Assembly: GCF_002159845.1 (NCBI RefSeq)
Contig: NZ_NFJK01000002.1
Coordinates: forward strand, 62,001 to 126,000
DNA length: 64,000 bases
Direction: 5' to 3'
Source: Anaeromassilibacillus sp. An250
GTDB taxonomy: Bacteria > Bacillota > Clostridia > Oscillospirales > Acutalibacteraceae
Positions 53,201 to 60,986 of this stretch are shown here, piece after piece. The notes beneath the pieces were generated by a model, which was not told where the DNA came from, did no database searches, and saw only the letters and a list, made by a program, of their open reading frames with translations. The stretch's first letter is position 1. The number at the start of each line of letters is the position of its first letter. The position numbers were made by a program, and so were the translations under genes.

Positions 53201-55653
53201 AGCTTTCTGAGATGGGTGTATACCGCATCGACGAAGCACAAGACACCTATCAGCTGTATTTGGAGGGGACGCCCGGAGGAAAGATTTCTGTGAATAACGA
53301 GCTGGTATCCCTGCCATATTCCCAGGAATATGCAAAGGGCGACCGGGTGACCATAGAAGCCATTGAAACCACAGGTACGTTCATTGGCTGGGAAGGCAGC
53401 CAGACCGGTACGGATTCGGAAGTCTATTTGATTATGAATAGCGATCAATCCGTCCGTGCGAATTTCCAATATGGCAACATGGTTCCCAATAGCAGCATGA
53501 CGGCGGAAGCAAGCAGCGAAACGAATCCACAGCACGACTACGATGGGCCGGCCTCTTTTGCCATCGATGGGAACATCCAAACCCTTTGGCACAGCCGCTA
53601 TGACCCGCAGCAGGACCCGCTGCCTGTGGATATCACGCTTCGCTTTGATACCGTACGCCAGATTAACCAATTTGTATATGTACCGCGGCAGACCCCTGGA
53701 CAGAACAACGGTATCATTACAAAGTACCGCTTGGAAATCCAGGCAGCGGACGGAACATGGACGCAGGTATCGGAGGGCGACTGGGCGCTGGATATGGCGG
53801 AGAAAACCGTGGAATTCTCCCCGACAGAGGCACAGGCTGTCCGCTTGACCGCCATGGAAGGATACGGTGGCTTTGCTAGCGCAGCAGAGCTGCGGGTTTA
53901 CGAGGTGCCTACGGTCTATACGGTCTCTGGATGTGTACTTGCCGGCGAAACCGGTGTGGACGTGGGAGGAATCCCCGTGTACCTGTATACGGCCGGCAAT
54001 CCGGATCAAGCGATTGATCTTACAACGACCGACGAAGAAGGAAACTTTGCCTTTACCGATGTAAAAGCGGGCGATTATCTTGTCCAGGTCAACGCGGTGG
54101 AGGGCGCTTATCTGGCATCCACCGTTGCTGTAACTGTATCGGACGGGGATGTGACCGATGCCGATCTCACTTTGCGTGGGAAACCGGAATTGACCGTCAC
54201 CTTCCCGAAGACGGTAAAACTGAGCATCGGCGGCGAAGAGCAGACGATTGCAAACCTGCTGGGCAAGTATTCGGCCGACGTGATGGCGGACACCGAGCTC
54301 GAACTGACCTTCACTCCGAGAGTAGACGGCAGAGAGATTGCAGGCGTCACCGTGAACGGCGAAGCCGTGGCGGTGGAAGACTTTGACATCAACGAATTTG
54401 TGTACAATCTGACCATGCTGAATGTGGACACCACAATCGAGCTTGGCTTCACGCTTGTTGACAAACAGAACCTGCGCGCTGCCATTGAGATTGCAGAAGG
54501 CCGGGCGGGCGAGGCCGATGCGGCTGTTCCGTCCGTGAAAGAGAAGTACGAAGCAGCCTTGCAGGCGGCGAAGGACGTCGAAGCAAAGAAGACCGCAACG
54601 CAGGACGAGATCAACACCGCATGGAGCGACTTGATCGACGCGTTGCACTACCTGAGCTTTGTCGCGGGCGACAAGAGCCAGCTGGACATCCCGATGGAAA
54701 TCGCAGATTCCATCAACCGCGACCTGTTTACGCCGGACAGCCTGGATGCGCTGGACGAAGCGTATGCGGCGGCGGAAGAGCTGTTGGACGATGAAGAAGT
54801 CCTGGAAGCGGACATCACCGCAGCGGTGGATGCGCTGTATGACGCCATCTATGGCTTGGTCTACCGCGCAGACATCACCGAGCTGGAAGCGCTGGTCACC
54901 AAGGGCGACAGCATTGTTGCAAATGCGGATCAGTACATCCAGAACGACGCATGGACGAGCTTTGAGACCTCTCTGGAAGAGGCAAAAACCGTCCTGGCAA
55001 ATGAAAACGCAACGCAGGATGCGGTGGATACCGCAGCAGAAGATTTGGCAGCGGCGATCTCCGCCCTGCGCCTGATCCCGGATAAGGATGCTCTGGAAGC
55101 ATTGATCGGGGAAGCCGAGGCAATCAATACCAATAAGTACACGGCAAAGAGCGTCGCAGCGATGAAGGCCGCCCTGAGCACTGCGAAAGCAGTCCTGAAC
55201 GACGCAGAAGCGACCGAGGAAGAGGTTGCAGACGCGGTCGAGGCGCTGGAGAATAGCATCGACGGATTGGTCGAGAAGAGCACCTCCACGAGCTCGAAGA
55301 ACAGCGGCAGCACGTCCGCGAACGTCGGCAACGCATACGGCGCAGCGGGCGTTGTATCTGCAAGCCAGAGCGTGGCAGCGAATGCCTATGTGGTTTCCGA
55401 CACGACGGTCAACTTCACCTTGAAGAGAGGCAGCGCATACTGCTTCAAGATGACGGTCGTGAACGGCAACGCCATGACGCCGGGCTTTACGGTCGGCAAC
55501 GGTGAAGTGCTCAAGACGCAGTTCGTGGCGAAGATCGGCAACGACTACTACTACAGAGTCTATGCCATCGGCACACCGGGCCAGAGCACGGGCGTTTACA
55601 CCACCCTGCCGGGCAATGCCCCAGTTAAACACTGTGCAGTAACGATTGGATAA
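50281..55653 (+). CDS. Large secreted multidomain glycosidase-like protein
   Basis: 1790 residues from the ATG at 50281 (GGAAAGGAG upstream), with signal peptide about 1-30. Residues about 40-550 look like a GH127/DUF1680-type (alpha/alpha)6 barrel plus beta-sandwich, with clustered cysteines in DTCCGV and TWCCTMRGGEGM that recall the zinc site of beta-L-arabinofuranosidases. Three F5/8-type C (CBM32-like) domains lie about 580-725, 815-985 and 1066-1213, with beta-repeat modules between them. A Cna-B/carboxypeptidase-regulatory-like domain is at about 1210-1300 and FIVAR-type helical repeats at about 1395-1670. After a Ser/Asn-rich linker, residues about 1703-1790 form the C-terminal domain also seen in the 20.4-kb protein. 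It probably acts on plant or host glycans at the cell surface; the exact substrate is unknown. Confidence 0.75.
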   Translation: MIQKKVRNLLSVVLALLLCLGSLTPAFAAKNNVQADPDAELSVLDMANVDTLSGYLYERSQKNYDRLESDPYLLPSVLEGDPNWPGDYQGRALLGIISEAKANQDRAPQNLEAMMQALPDKLLDGCFFNETLNPDMINEQLMAGHSWFLRAMCELYEWNQDPRALEIIEGLVNKLLIPAKDGFARYPIIEGGQGGGESGEIIGEEAGWKLSTDTGCVFIMLDGATHAYQITKNEELRSVIEIMIEKFMQEDVRTLKFQTHATLSATRGILRFYGATHEQKYLDYAVQRMEEYVSSGMTETYMNYNWYQRPEWTEPCAIIDSYIASMELFRYTQDVKWLELAQKILLNGMGAGQRSNGGFGTDTCCGVTSDSLDVSSYEATWCCTMRGGEGMGKALGYQYMTDAQGRLYVLQYSNNRLTFASGGGETVLQQTSGYPENGDVQFAVESSTASELTMRLFIPSYVDLTTLRLTVDGMETEANVENGFLEISFDPTTVDEIALHFDIPVIRNVTMPAEDHMFGYTYSKGFALLGWFNGPGTDVEGEQNLPFEERTLKPIYEAFHLSQSDRSATSIQVVDTPNKDMSISTGAAVSASSSYEADGWGISGLVDGAYTNGWSSMPGRNQTEDSTEWVQVDLGGVCSIQEILLYPSDNLDGAMMPVDYEVLVSVDGNEWTPVKQVEGDTVTSKPRAILFDEPVEAGYIRVVGTKLRLANETDGYLMQIGELEVYSDDVVMLQIASNDPMAYAAVRINGGDEKILPYTGAFREGQELTIEPVILNEADYGFFSWGGDVSSDEETISLTMDSDHSLVLNQALAISENLALHAAVNAKNTIESPPDWSTSNLTDGVLLTPGDVSGSKGYTSSATTNPDVSADPYWVEVDLGENTEFNRVHLYPRSDYFAADGSTCSFPEDFTISVRKDGEDTYTVIGTYHDVVAPEYYRPAVYTFDEMQDARYIRVTVNRIGKLAADTTTNYMFQLSEMGVYRIDEAQDTYQLYLEGTPGGKISVNNELVSLPYSQEYAKGDRVTIEAIETTGTFIGWEGSQTGTDSEVYLIMNSDQSVRANFQYGNMVPNSSMTAEASSETNPQHDYDGPASFAIDGNIQTLWHSRYDPQQDPLPVDITLRFDTVRQINQFVYVPRQTPGQNNGIITKYRLEIQAADGTWTQVSEGDWALDMAEKTVEFSPTEAQAVRLTAMEGYGGFASAAELRVYEVPTVYTVSGCVLAGETGVDVGGIPVYLYTAGNPDQAIDLTTTDEEGNFAFTDVKAGDYLVQVNAVEGAYLASTVAVTVSDGDVTDADLTLRGKPELTVTFPKTVKLSIGGEEQTIANLLGKYSADVMADTELELTFTPRVDGREIAGVTVNGEAVAVEDFDINEFVYNLTMLNVDTTIELGFTLVDKQNLRAAIEIAEGRAGEADAAVPSVKEKYEAALQAAKDVEAKKTATQDEINTAWSDLIDALHYLSFVAGDKSQLDIPMEIADSINRDLFTPDSLDALDEAYAAAEELLDDEEVLEADITAAVDALYDAIYGLVYRADITELEALVTKGDSIVANADQYIQNDAWTSFETSLEEAKTVLANENATQDAVDTAAEDLAAAISALRLIPDKDALEALIGEAEAINTNKYTAKSVAAMKAALSTAKAVLNDAEATEEEVADAVEALENSIDGLVEKSTSTSSKNSGSTSANVGNAYGAAGVVSASQSVAANAYVVSDTTVNFTLKRGSAYCFKMTVVNGNAMTPGFTVGNGEVLKTQFVAKIGNDYYYRVYAIGTPGQSTGVYTTLPGNAPVKHCAVTIG
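55390..55653 (+). other. Shared C-terminal domain, copy in the 1790-residue protein
   Basis: About 88 residues containing VSDTTVNFTLKRG, FTVGNGEVLKTQ, GNDYYYRVYAIG, GQSTGVY and the tail PVKHCAVTIG. The same order of motifs ends the secreted protein at 20.4 kb (22790-23023). Confidence 0.85.
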
Positions 55654-55670
55654 GTGCTTTCGTAGACGGA

Positions 55671-55699
55671 CGCCGTAGGCGCGTAAGACGTTGCACGTC
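55671..55699 (+). repeat. Hairpin unit between live gene and tail remnant 1
   Basis: CGCC-GTA-GGCG (55671-55681) followed by GACGT-TGC-ACGTC (55687-55699): the same two-hairpin layout as the array at 56010-56170. A shorter relative, GGATGC-TAT-GCGTCC (55746-55760), precedes tail remnant 2. Confidence 0.7.
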
Positions 55700-55731
55700 C
55701 TGTGAAACATTGTGCCGTGACGATTGCGTAA
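55699..55731 (+). pseudogene. Tail remnant 1 (PVKHCAVTIA-stop)
   Basis: This segment translates to PVKHCAVTIA and a stop. Over the 50-bp repeat 55699-55748 it matches 55621-55670 at 43 positions. Five codons differ synonymously and one gives Gly to Ala, so it looks like the 3' end of a related gene rather than a freshly duplicated piece. Confidence 0.7.
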
Positions 55732-55756
55732 GTGCTTTCGTAGACGGATGCTATGC

Positions 55757-55783
55757 GTCCATTGCACGGTAGCCATTGGCTAA
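55757..55783 (+). pseudogene. Tail remnant 2 (VHCTVAIG-stop)
   Basis: Translates to VHCTVAIG and a stop. It resembles both the KHCAVTIG end of the large protein and the VCTVTVG end of the 20.4-kb protein. It follows another hairpin unit directly. Confidence 0.55.
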
Positions 55784-55830
55784 TCGGAAATAAAAGACAA
55801 AAAGGGAAGGCAGCTTCCCTCTAAGCAACG

Positions 55831-55873
55831 AGGCCCCAACCCCGGAAGAGTTCCCAGGGTTGGGGCCTTTTCT
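55831..55873 (+). terminator. Terminator downstream of the large surface-protein gene
   Basis: AGGCCCCAACCC (55831-55842) pairs perfectly with GGGTTGGGGCCT (55857-55868), followed by TTTCT. It lies after the tail remnants. Confidence 0.9.
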
Positions 55874-55973
55874 ATCATTCAATGCTTTTCTTTTTCACAG
55901 CTGATGCGGAAGGATGGCATCCGGTCTTTAGGTGGTTTTTCTTGCTTCTGTAGGGCTTTCCCGATATGGAGCG

Positions 55974-56001
55974 GAAAGCAAACTCTTCGCAGTTTGCTTT
56001 C
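55974..56001. repeat. Hairpin preceding the tandem array
   Basis: GAAAGCAAACT (55974-55984) pairs perfectly with AGTTTGCTTTC (55991-56001); loop CTTCGC. Confidence 0.7.
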
Positions 56002-56009
56002 TTAGGGGA

Positions 56010-56170
56010 CGCCGTAGGCGCGAAAAGACGCTGCGCGTCCGCCGTAGGCGCGAAAAGACGCTGCGCGTCCGCCGTAGGCGCGGAAGGCACTGTGTGTGCC
56101 CGCCGTAGGCGCGAAAGGCACTGTGTGCCCGCCGTAGGCGCGAGAGACGCTATGCGTCTGCCGTAGGCCA
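56010..56170. repeat. Tandem array of about 30-bp two-hairpin units
   Basis: Five full units and one partial, starting at 56010, 56040, 56070, 56101, 56130 and 56160. Each has CGCC-GTA-GGCG, then a short spacer, then a second hairpin. The second hairpin reads GACGC-TGC-GCGTC twice, then GGCAC-TGTGT-GTGCC, GGCAC-TGT-GTGCC and GACGC-TAT-GCGTC, so arm changes are compensatory. Confidence 0.85.
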
Positions 56171-56415
56171 AGGGACGTTGGGGTCTGTGCCTTTGGAAGT
56201 GTTCAATTTTTGCCTTAAATCCTTGTTTTATATTTGTTAGAACAATGTAAATGGGAAGTCTGTGGGGAGAATAAGCAAAATCTGACAAGCACCCTATGGT
56301 ATACTGATTTTTGGGAAAAAGGCCATTGCAGCGAAAAACTTGGGCGTTTTATAACAATGTCAACAAAAAAATTTATATATATCCGCAAAATCTCCAATTA
56401 AACAACCAAAAACAC

Positions 56416-56443
56416 TTGCTATTTTGTCAGTTTGTGATATGAT
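56416..56443 (+). promoter_or_regulatory. Predicted promoter of the glycogen operon
   Basis: -35 TTGCTA (56416-56421), 16-bp spacer, -10 TATGAT (56438-56443), 38 bp before glgB. Confidence 0.6.
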
Positions 56444-56480
56444 AAACCTAAAGAAAATGTTACCAGGGGGAGCGGTTCAA

Positions 56481-58526
56481 ATGCCAGATGTGAAAAAAAC
56501 GGAAGAAAATAATTTTCCGCTATATTTATTCCACGAGGGAACGAATGTCAAGGCCTATGAATACATGGGTTTGCATAAAGCTGCCGTAGACGGAGGAGAA
56601 GGGATGTCCTGCCGGGTGTGGGCGCCCAACGCCCAGGCAGTCTCGCTGGTCGGCCCGTTCAACGAATGGGACGAAGAAAAAAATCCGATGGAAAAAATCA
56701 GCGACGGCGTGTGGGAATGTTATCTGCCGTTTGTCCTCCCCATGTATGAGATTTATAAGTTCAGCATCACCGGCAAAGATGGGAAAAAAGTGATGAAGAG
56801 CGACCCGTATGCGTTCCACTTCGAGGCGGGAATTGGACACGCTTCCCGCTATTATGACATCGAGGGATTCCAATGGAACGATCAGGCGTGGTACCAGCAC
56901 AAGAAAGAAAAGCCGCATTACAACCAGCCTGTGAACATCTACGAGGTACATCTCGGTTCCTGGCGCCGGTATGCGGATGGAAATGTCTTTTCCTATGACA
57001 AGCTTGCTGACGAGCTGATTCCCTATATCAAAGAAATGGGGTATACGCACGTCGAACTGATGCCGATCACCGAGTATCCGTTTGACGGTTCTTGGGGTTA
57101 TCAGGTCATGGGATATTTCGCGCCTACCTCCCGTTATGGCGAACCAAAGGACTTTATGAGCTTTGTGGAGAAATTCCATGAAGCGGGAATCGGCGTGATC
57201 ATGGACTGGGTGCCGGCGCATTTTCCAAAGGATGAGGCCGGGCTTGCGCGTTTTGACGGCACACCCTGCTACGAGTATGCGGATTGGCGCAAGGGCGAGC
57301 ATAAGGACTGGGGCACGCTGGTCTTCGACTATGGCCGCAATGAGGTGGTCAGCTTCCTGATTTCCAGCGCGGTGTTCTGGCTGGAGAAATACCACATCGA
57401 CGGAATCCGTGTGGATGCCGTGGCTTCTATGCTGTATCTGGACTACAGCCGGAAAGAGGGCGAATGGGTTCCGAATAAGAACGGCGGCAAAGAGAATCTG
57501 GAGGCGGTCGCATTCCTGCAAAAGCTGAATGAATCCATCTTTGAGCTGTTCCCAGAGGTCATGATGATTGCGGAGGAATCCACCTCCTGGCCCATGGTGA
57601 GCAAGCCCACCTTCTGCGGCGGGCTCGGTTTCAATTATAAGTGGAATATGGGCTGGATGAACGATATGCTCCACTATATTTCCTTGGACCCGATTTACCG
57701 CAAGTTTAATCACGACAACATAACCTTTTCCTTCTTCTATGCGTTCTCCGAAAACTTTGTCCTGCCCATCTCCCACGACGAGGTGGTGCATGGAAAGTGT
57801 TCGTTGTTCAATAAAATGCCCGGCGATCGGGATCAAAAGTTTGCAAGTGTGCGCACGTTCCTCTCCTATATGATGGCGCATCCCGGCAAAAAGCTGAACT
57901 TTATGGGAACGGAGTTCGCCCAAGAAATCGAATGGAACTATGAGCAGGAGCTCGATTGGTGCCTGCTCAGCGATGAGCGCCATGCACAAATGCAGCGCTT
58001 CTCAAAGGACCTGAACCATTTCTATCTGGAGCATGCCCCGCTGTGGGAGGTGGACTTCTCCTGGGAGGGCTTCTCCTGGATCTCCAACGACGATTACACC
58101 CAGAGCGTCATCGCTTTCCGCCGGTTTGACAAAGAGGGCAACGAGCTCATGGTGGTGTGCAATTTCTTGCCGGTCCTGCGCGAGAAGTATTGCATTGGCG
58201 CCCCGTATCCGGGGGTTTATGAAGAGATCTTCTCTTCGGACGCTGTGATCTACGGCGGCAGCGGGCTTTCCAATGGCGCTGAGATCAAAACCCAGGACGA
58301 CGAGCCCATGCACGGGATGGAGCAGAGCATCTGCCTCAACCTGGCGCCTCTGTCCGTTGTCTTTATCCGGTGCAAACAAAAGAAAGTACGCCGCAAGAAA
58401 CCTGCGGCAAAATCCAAGACGGCTGCGGCCAGCAAGACAAAAAAGACGGCTGCATCCAAGACCTCCTCCGGGGCGGGAACCAAAACAACACGCCCCAGAA
58501 AAAAGAAGGCCGAACCACAAGCGTGA
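56481..58526 (+). CDS. glgB: 1,4-alpha-glucan branching enzyme with histone-like tail
   Basis: 681 residues from 56481 (AGGGGGAG 9 bp upstream). An N-terminal CBM48 domain (CRVWAPNAQAVSLVGPFNEW) precedes the GH13 barrel. The catalytic nucleophile is in DGIRVDAVASMLYLDY, the acid in MMIAEESTSW and the third Asp in ISHDEVVHGK; ELMPITEYPFDGSWGYQV is typical. It makes alpha-1,6 branches in glycogen. The last 50 residues (about 631-681) are Lys/Ala/Thr/Ser-rich, for example KKVRRKKPAAKSKTAAASKT, and resemble a histone H1 tail; this is not part of the usual enzyme. First gene of glgBCDA. Confidence 0.95.
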   Translation: MPDVKKTEENNFPLYLFHEGTNVKAYEYMGLHKAAVDGGEGMSCRVWAPNAQAVSLVGPFNEWDEEKNPMEKISDGVWECYLPFVLPMYEIYKFSITGKDGKKVMKSDPYAFHFEAGIGHASRYYDIEGFQWNDQAWYQHKKEKPHYNQPVNIYEVHLGSWRRYADGNVFSYDKLADELIPYIKEMGYTHVELMPITEYPFDGSWGYQVMGYFAPTSRYGEPKDFMSFVEKFHEAGIGVIMDWVPAHFPKDEAGLARFDGTPCYEYADWRKGEHKDWGTLVFDYGRNEVVSFLISSAVFWLEKYHIDGIRVDAVASMLYLDYSRKEGEWVPNKNGGKENLEAVAFLQKLNESIFELFPEVMMIAEESTSWPMVSKPTFCGGLGFNYKWNMGWMNDMLHYISLDPIYRKFNHDNITFSFFYAFSENFVLPISHDEVVHGKCSLFNKMPGDRDQKFASVRTFLSYMMAHPGKKLNFMGTEFAQEIEWNYEQELDWCLLSDERHAQMQRFSKDLNHFYLEHAPLWEVDFSWEGFSWISNDDYTQSVIAFRRFDKEGNELMVVCNFLPVLREKYCIGAPYPGVYEEIFSSDAVIYGGSGLSNGAEIKTQDDEPMHGMEQSICLNLAPLSVVFIRCKQKKVRRKKPAAKSKTAAASKTKKTAASKTSSGAGTKTTRPRKKKAEPQA

Positions 58527-58598
58527 CCGCCATTTGGCGGACGTTGATACATGGAAATCCCTTCACAATGAAATATGAAGCCAAGGAGGAATCTCATT

Positions 58599-59822
58599 AT
58601 GATGCCAAAACAAGAAGTCGTCGCCATGCTCCTTGCAGGCGGCCAGGGCAGCCGGTTGGGCGTGCTCACGAAAAACCTGGCAAAACCCGCTGTTCCATAT
58701 GGTGGCAAATACCGTATTATCGACTTTCCGCTCTCGAACTGTGTGAATTCCGGCATTGAGAGCGTGGGCGTCCTTACCCAGTACCAACCCCTGTTGCTCA
58801 ACGAGTACATAGGCAGCGGCCAACCGTGGGATCTCGACAGTATGAACGCCGGTGTGCGCGTCCTGCCGCCGTATCAGCGCAGCCGCAAGTCCGACTGGTA
58901 CAAGGGCACAGCTAACGCGATTTATCAGAACATCAACTTTATTGAGCGCTATAATCCCGATTATGTAGTGGTCCTGTCCGGCGACCATATCTATAAGATG
59001 GATTACTCCAAGATGGTGGCATTCCATAAGGAGCACGATGCAGCGTGTACGATTGCCGTCATCGAAGTCCCCATGGAAGAGGCGTCCCGTTTTGGCATTA
59101 TGAATACGAACGAGGACGGTTCCATCTATCAGTTCGACGAGAAGCCAAAGGTGCCGAAGAGCAATAAGGCTTCCATGGGTATTTATGTATTTACCTGGAG
59201 CAAACTGCGCAAATATTTGGAAGAGGACGAGGCCAATCCGAAATCCTCTAACGACTTCGGCAAAGACGTCCTGCCGGCCATGTTGAACGCAGGCGAGCGC
59301 ATGTTCGCTTATCCGTTCCAGGGGTATTGGAAGGATGTTGGGACCATTGAAAGCCTCTGGGAGTCCAATATGGACCTGCTCAATCCCAATGTGGATCTGG
59401 ACTTGAGCGAAGAGAGCTGGAAGATCTATTCCCGCAACCCGGTTATGCCGCCGCATTATGTTGCAAAAGACGCCAAGGTGCAAAATTCCCTGGTGGCAGA
59501 GGGATGTAATGTCTATGGCGAGATCGACTTTGCCGTCCTGTTTGCCGGCGTGTACATTGCTCCGGGCGCACAGGTCAAGGATTCGATCATCATGCCGGGC
59601 GCGCGCGTAGAAGAGAACGCCATTGTCCAATATGCCATTGTCGCAGAGAATGCGGTCATCGGCAAGGGCAGCGTCGTCGGCGCACGGCCGGAAGACATGG
59701 AAAATAAGGACGAATGGGGTGTTGCGGTCGTTGGTAGCGGCTGCGTCCTAGCTCCGGGCACAACCGTACCCCCCAAGGCGATGATTGATGCGGATACACT
59801 TGCAGAGGAGGGGTCAAAATGA
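58599..59822 (+). CDS. glgC: Glucose-1-phosphate adenylyltransferase, catalytic subunit GlgC
   Basis: 407 residues from 58599 (AAGGAGG 9 bp upstream; a second ATG follows directly). The nucleotidyltransferase motif [20 protein letters not shown] is intact with the catalytic Arg and Lys. [13 protein letters not shown] contains the metal-binding Asp, and [12 protein letters not shown] and [13 protein letters not shown] follow. A C-terminal left-handed beta-helix ends the protein. It makes ADP-glucose. It overlaps glgD by ATGA; GlgC/GlgD heteromers are a Firmicutes trait. Confidence 0.95.
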   Translation: MMPKQEVVAMLLAGGQGSRLGVLTKNLAKPAVPYGGKYRIIDFPLSNCVNSGIESVGVLTQYQPLLLNEYIGSGQPWDLDSMNAGVRVLPPYQRSRKSDWYKGTANAIYQNINFIERYNPDYVVVLSGDHIYKMDYSKMVAFHKEHDAACTIAVIEVPMEEASRFGIMNTNEDGSIYQFDEKPKVPKSNKASMGIYVFTWSKLRKYLEEDEANPKSSNDFGKDVLPAMLNAGERMFAYPFQGYWKDVGTIESLWESNMDLLNPNVDLDLSEESWKIYSRNPVMPPHYVAKDAKVQNSLVAEGCNVYGEIDFAVLFAGVYIAPGAQVKDSIIMPGARVEENAIVQYAIVAENAVIGKGSVVGARPEDMENKDEWGVAVVGSGCVLAPGTTVPPKAMIDADTLAEEGSK

Positions 59823-60937
59823 TTCGCGGAAACAATATACTGGGAATTCTGTTTGCCAATGTCCACGAGGAAAAGATCCGGGAATTGACGGAGAAACGCA
59901 CCATGGGTTCTGTACCCTTTGGTGGACGGTACCGTCTGATTGATTTCCCGCTGTCAAATTTGGTCAATTCTGGCATTAACAAGGTCGGTGTTGTCACAAA
60001 GGGCAATTATCAATCCCTGATGGATCACCTTGGCTCCGGAAAGGCTTGGGATTTGTCCCGCAAAAGCGCGGGCTTGTTCATGCTTCCCCCGTTCGGCCAT
60101 GAGTCCTTGATCAACAACAGCCGGGTTGAGTCCCTGGAATCCAGCATGCGGTTTCTGACGAATTCCCAAGAGGAATATGTCATTCTGAGCGACTGTGATG
60201 TAATCTGCAACATCGATTATCGCGATGTGATGGCGTTCCATTTGAAGAACCAGGCGGATATTACGGTAATCTACCGGTATGGGAAGCTGCCGAAGATGAT
60301 CAGCAATCCTTCGGTATACACCATCGATCCGGATGGCCGTGTGCGGGATATGGTCATCAGCCCGCGGCAGAGCGGCGAGTGCAATTTTGGCATGAGCATG
60401 CTGCTGATGCGCCGCGACCTGTTGATCCAGATGGTGACCGAGTGTGTGAGCCGCAATTTGTATAATTTTAAACGTGATTTCTTACAGCGGAATATCGAGA
60501 AGTTCCGCATTTATGCCTATGAATTCACGGGCTTTGCGCAGAATATCTGCTCGATGAATTCCTATTTTGAGGCAAATATGGCCCTGATGCTGCCCAAGGT
60601 GCGCAGCCAGCTGTTTGACCCGAACCGCCCGATCTATACCAAGGTGCGTGACAATATGCCCGCCCGGTATGGCCTCGGCGCAAACGTCAGCAACTCCCTT
60701 GTGGCGGACGGCTGCGTAATCGAAGGTTCTGTGGAAAACTGCGTGTTGTTCCGCGGGGTGAAGGTCGATAAGGGCAGCAAGTTGGAGAACTGTGTGATTA
60801 TGCAGGACAGCGAGATCGGACCGAACTGTAAACTCAACTATGTTGTGATTGACAAGGACGTTGTCATTAAGAACGACCGTTCCCTCATGGGATTCCAGTC
60901 TTATCCGGTCTTTATCAGCAAGGGAAGCGTGGTCTGA
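59819..60937 (+). CDS. glgD: Glucose-1-phosphate adenylyltransferase, regulatory subunit GlgD
   Basis: 372 residues starting inside the glgC stop. It keeps the fold ([20 protein letters not shown] and [20 protein letters not shown] in the beta-helix). The N-terminal GGxGxR loop is replaced by [20 protein letters not shown] and the metal Asp motif is [11 protein letters not shown], so catalysis is probably poor, as known for GlgD, which raises GlgC activity. glgA follows after 49 bp. Confidence 0.93.
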   Translation: MIRGNNILGILFANVHEEKIRELTEKRTMGSVPFGGRYRLIDFPLSNLVNSGINKVGVVTKGNYQSLMDHLGSGKAWDLSRKSAGLFMLPPFGHESLINNSRVESLESSMRFLTNSQEEYVILSDCDVICNIDYRDVMAFHLKNQADITVIYRYGKLPKMISNPSVYTIDPDGRVRDMVISPRQSGECNFGMSMLLMRRDLLIQMVTECVSRNLYNFKRDFLQRNIEKFRIYAYEFTGFAQNICSMNSYFEANMALMLPKVRSQLFDPNRPIYTKVRDNMPARYGLGANVSNSLVADGCVIEGSVENCVLFRGVKVDKGSKLENCVIMQDSEIGPNCKLNYVVIDKDVVIKNDRSLMGFQSYPVFISKGSVV

Positions 60938-60986
60938 TTCGGCCGCGCAACGTGCAGCATGGAAAAGAAGGAGGAGACATTCAAAT

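Larger units (their letters stand above)
55654..56480 (+). other. Repeat-rich region between the 1790-residue protein gene and glgB
   Basis: 827 bp without a true gene. It holds two remnants of C-terminal tail coding sequence, hairpin units, a terminator (55831-55873), a large hairpin (55974-56001), the 30-bp tandem array (56010-56170) and the glgB promoter. Confidence 0.8.

Noticed and set aside
51043-55776. 1577-codon open frame antisense to the 1790-residue protein gene
   Set aside because: Composition is His/Arg/Cys-rich and shadow-like; the plus strand has clear domains throughout.
55966-56166. 66-codon open frame across the tandem array
   Set aside because: It only translates the 30-bp repeat (period divisible by three) and has no ribosome-binding site; base-pair covariation in the units argues for structure, not coding.
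56010-56170. CRISPR array
   Set aside because: Units are contiguous without unique spacers and no cas genes are present.
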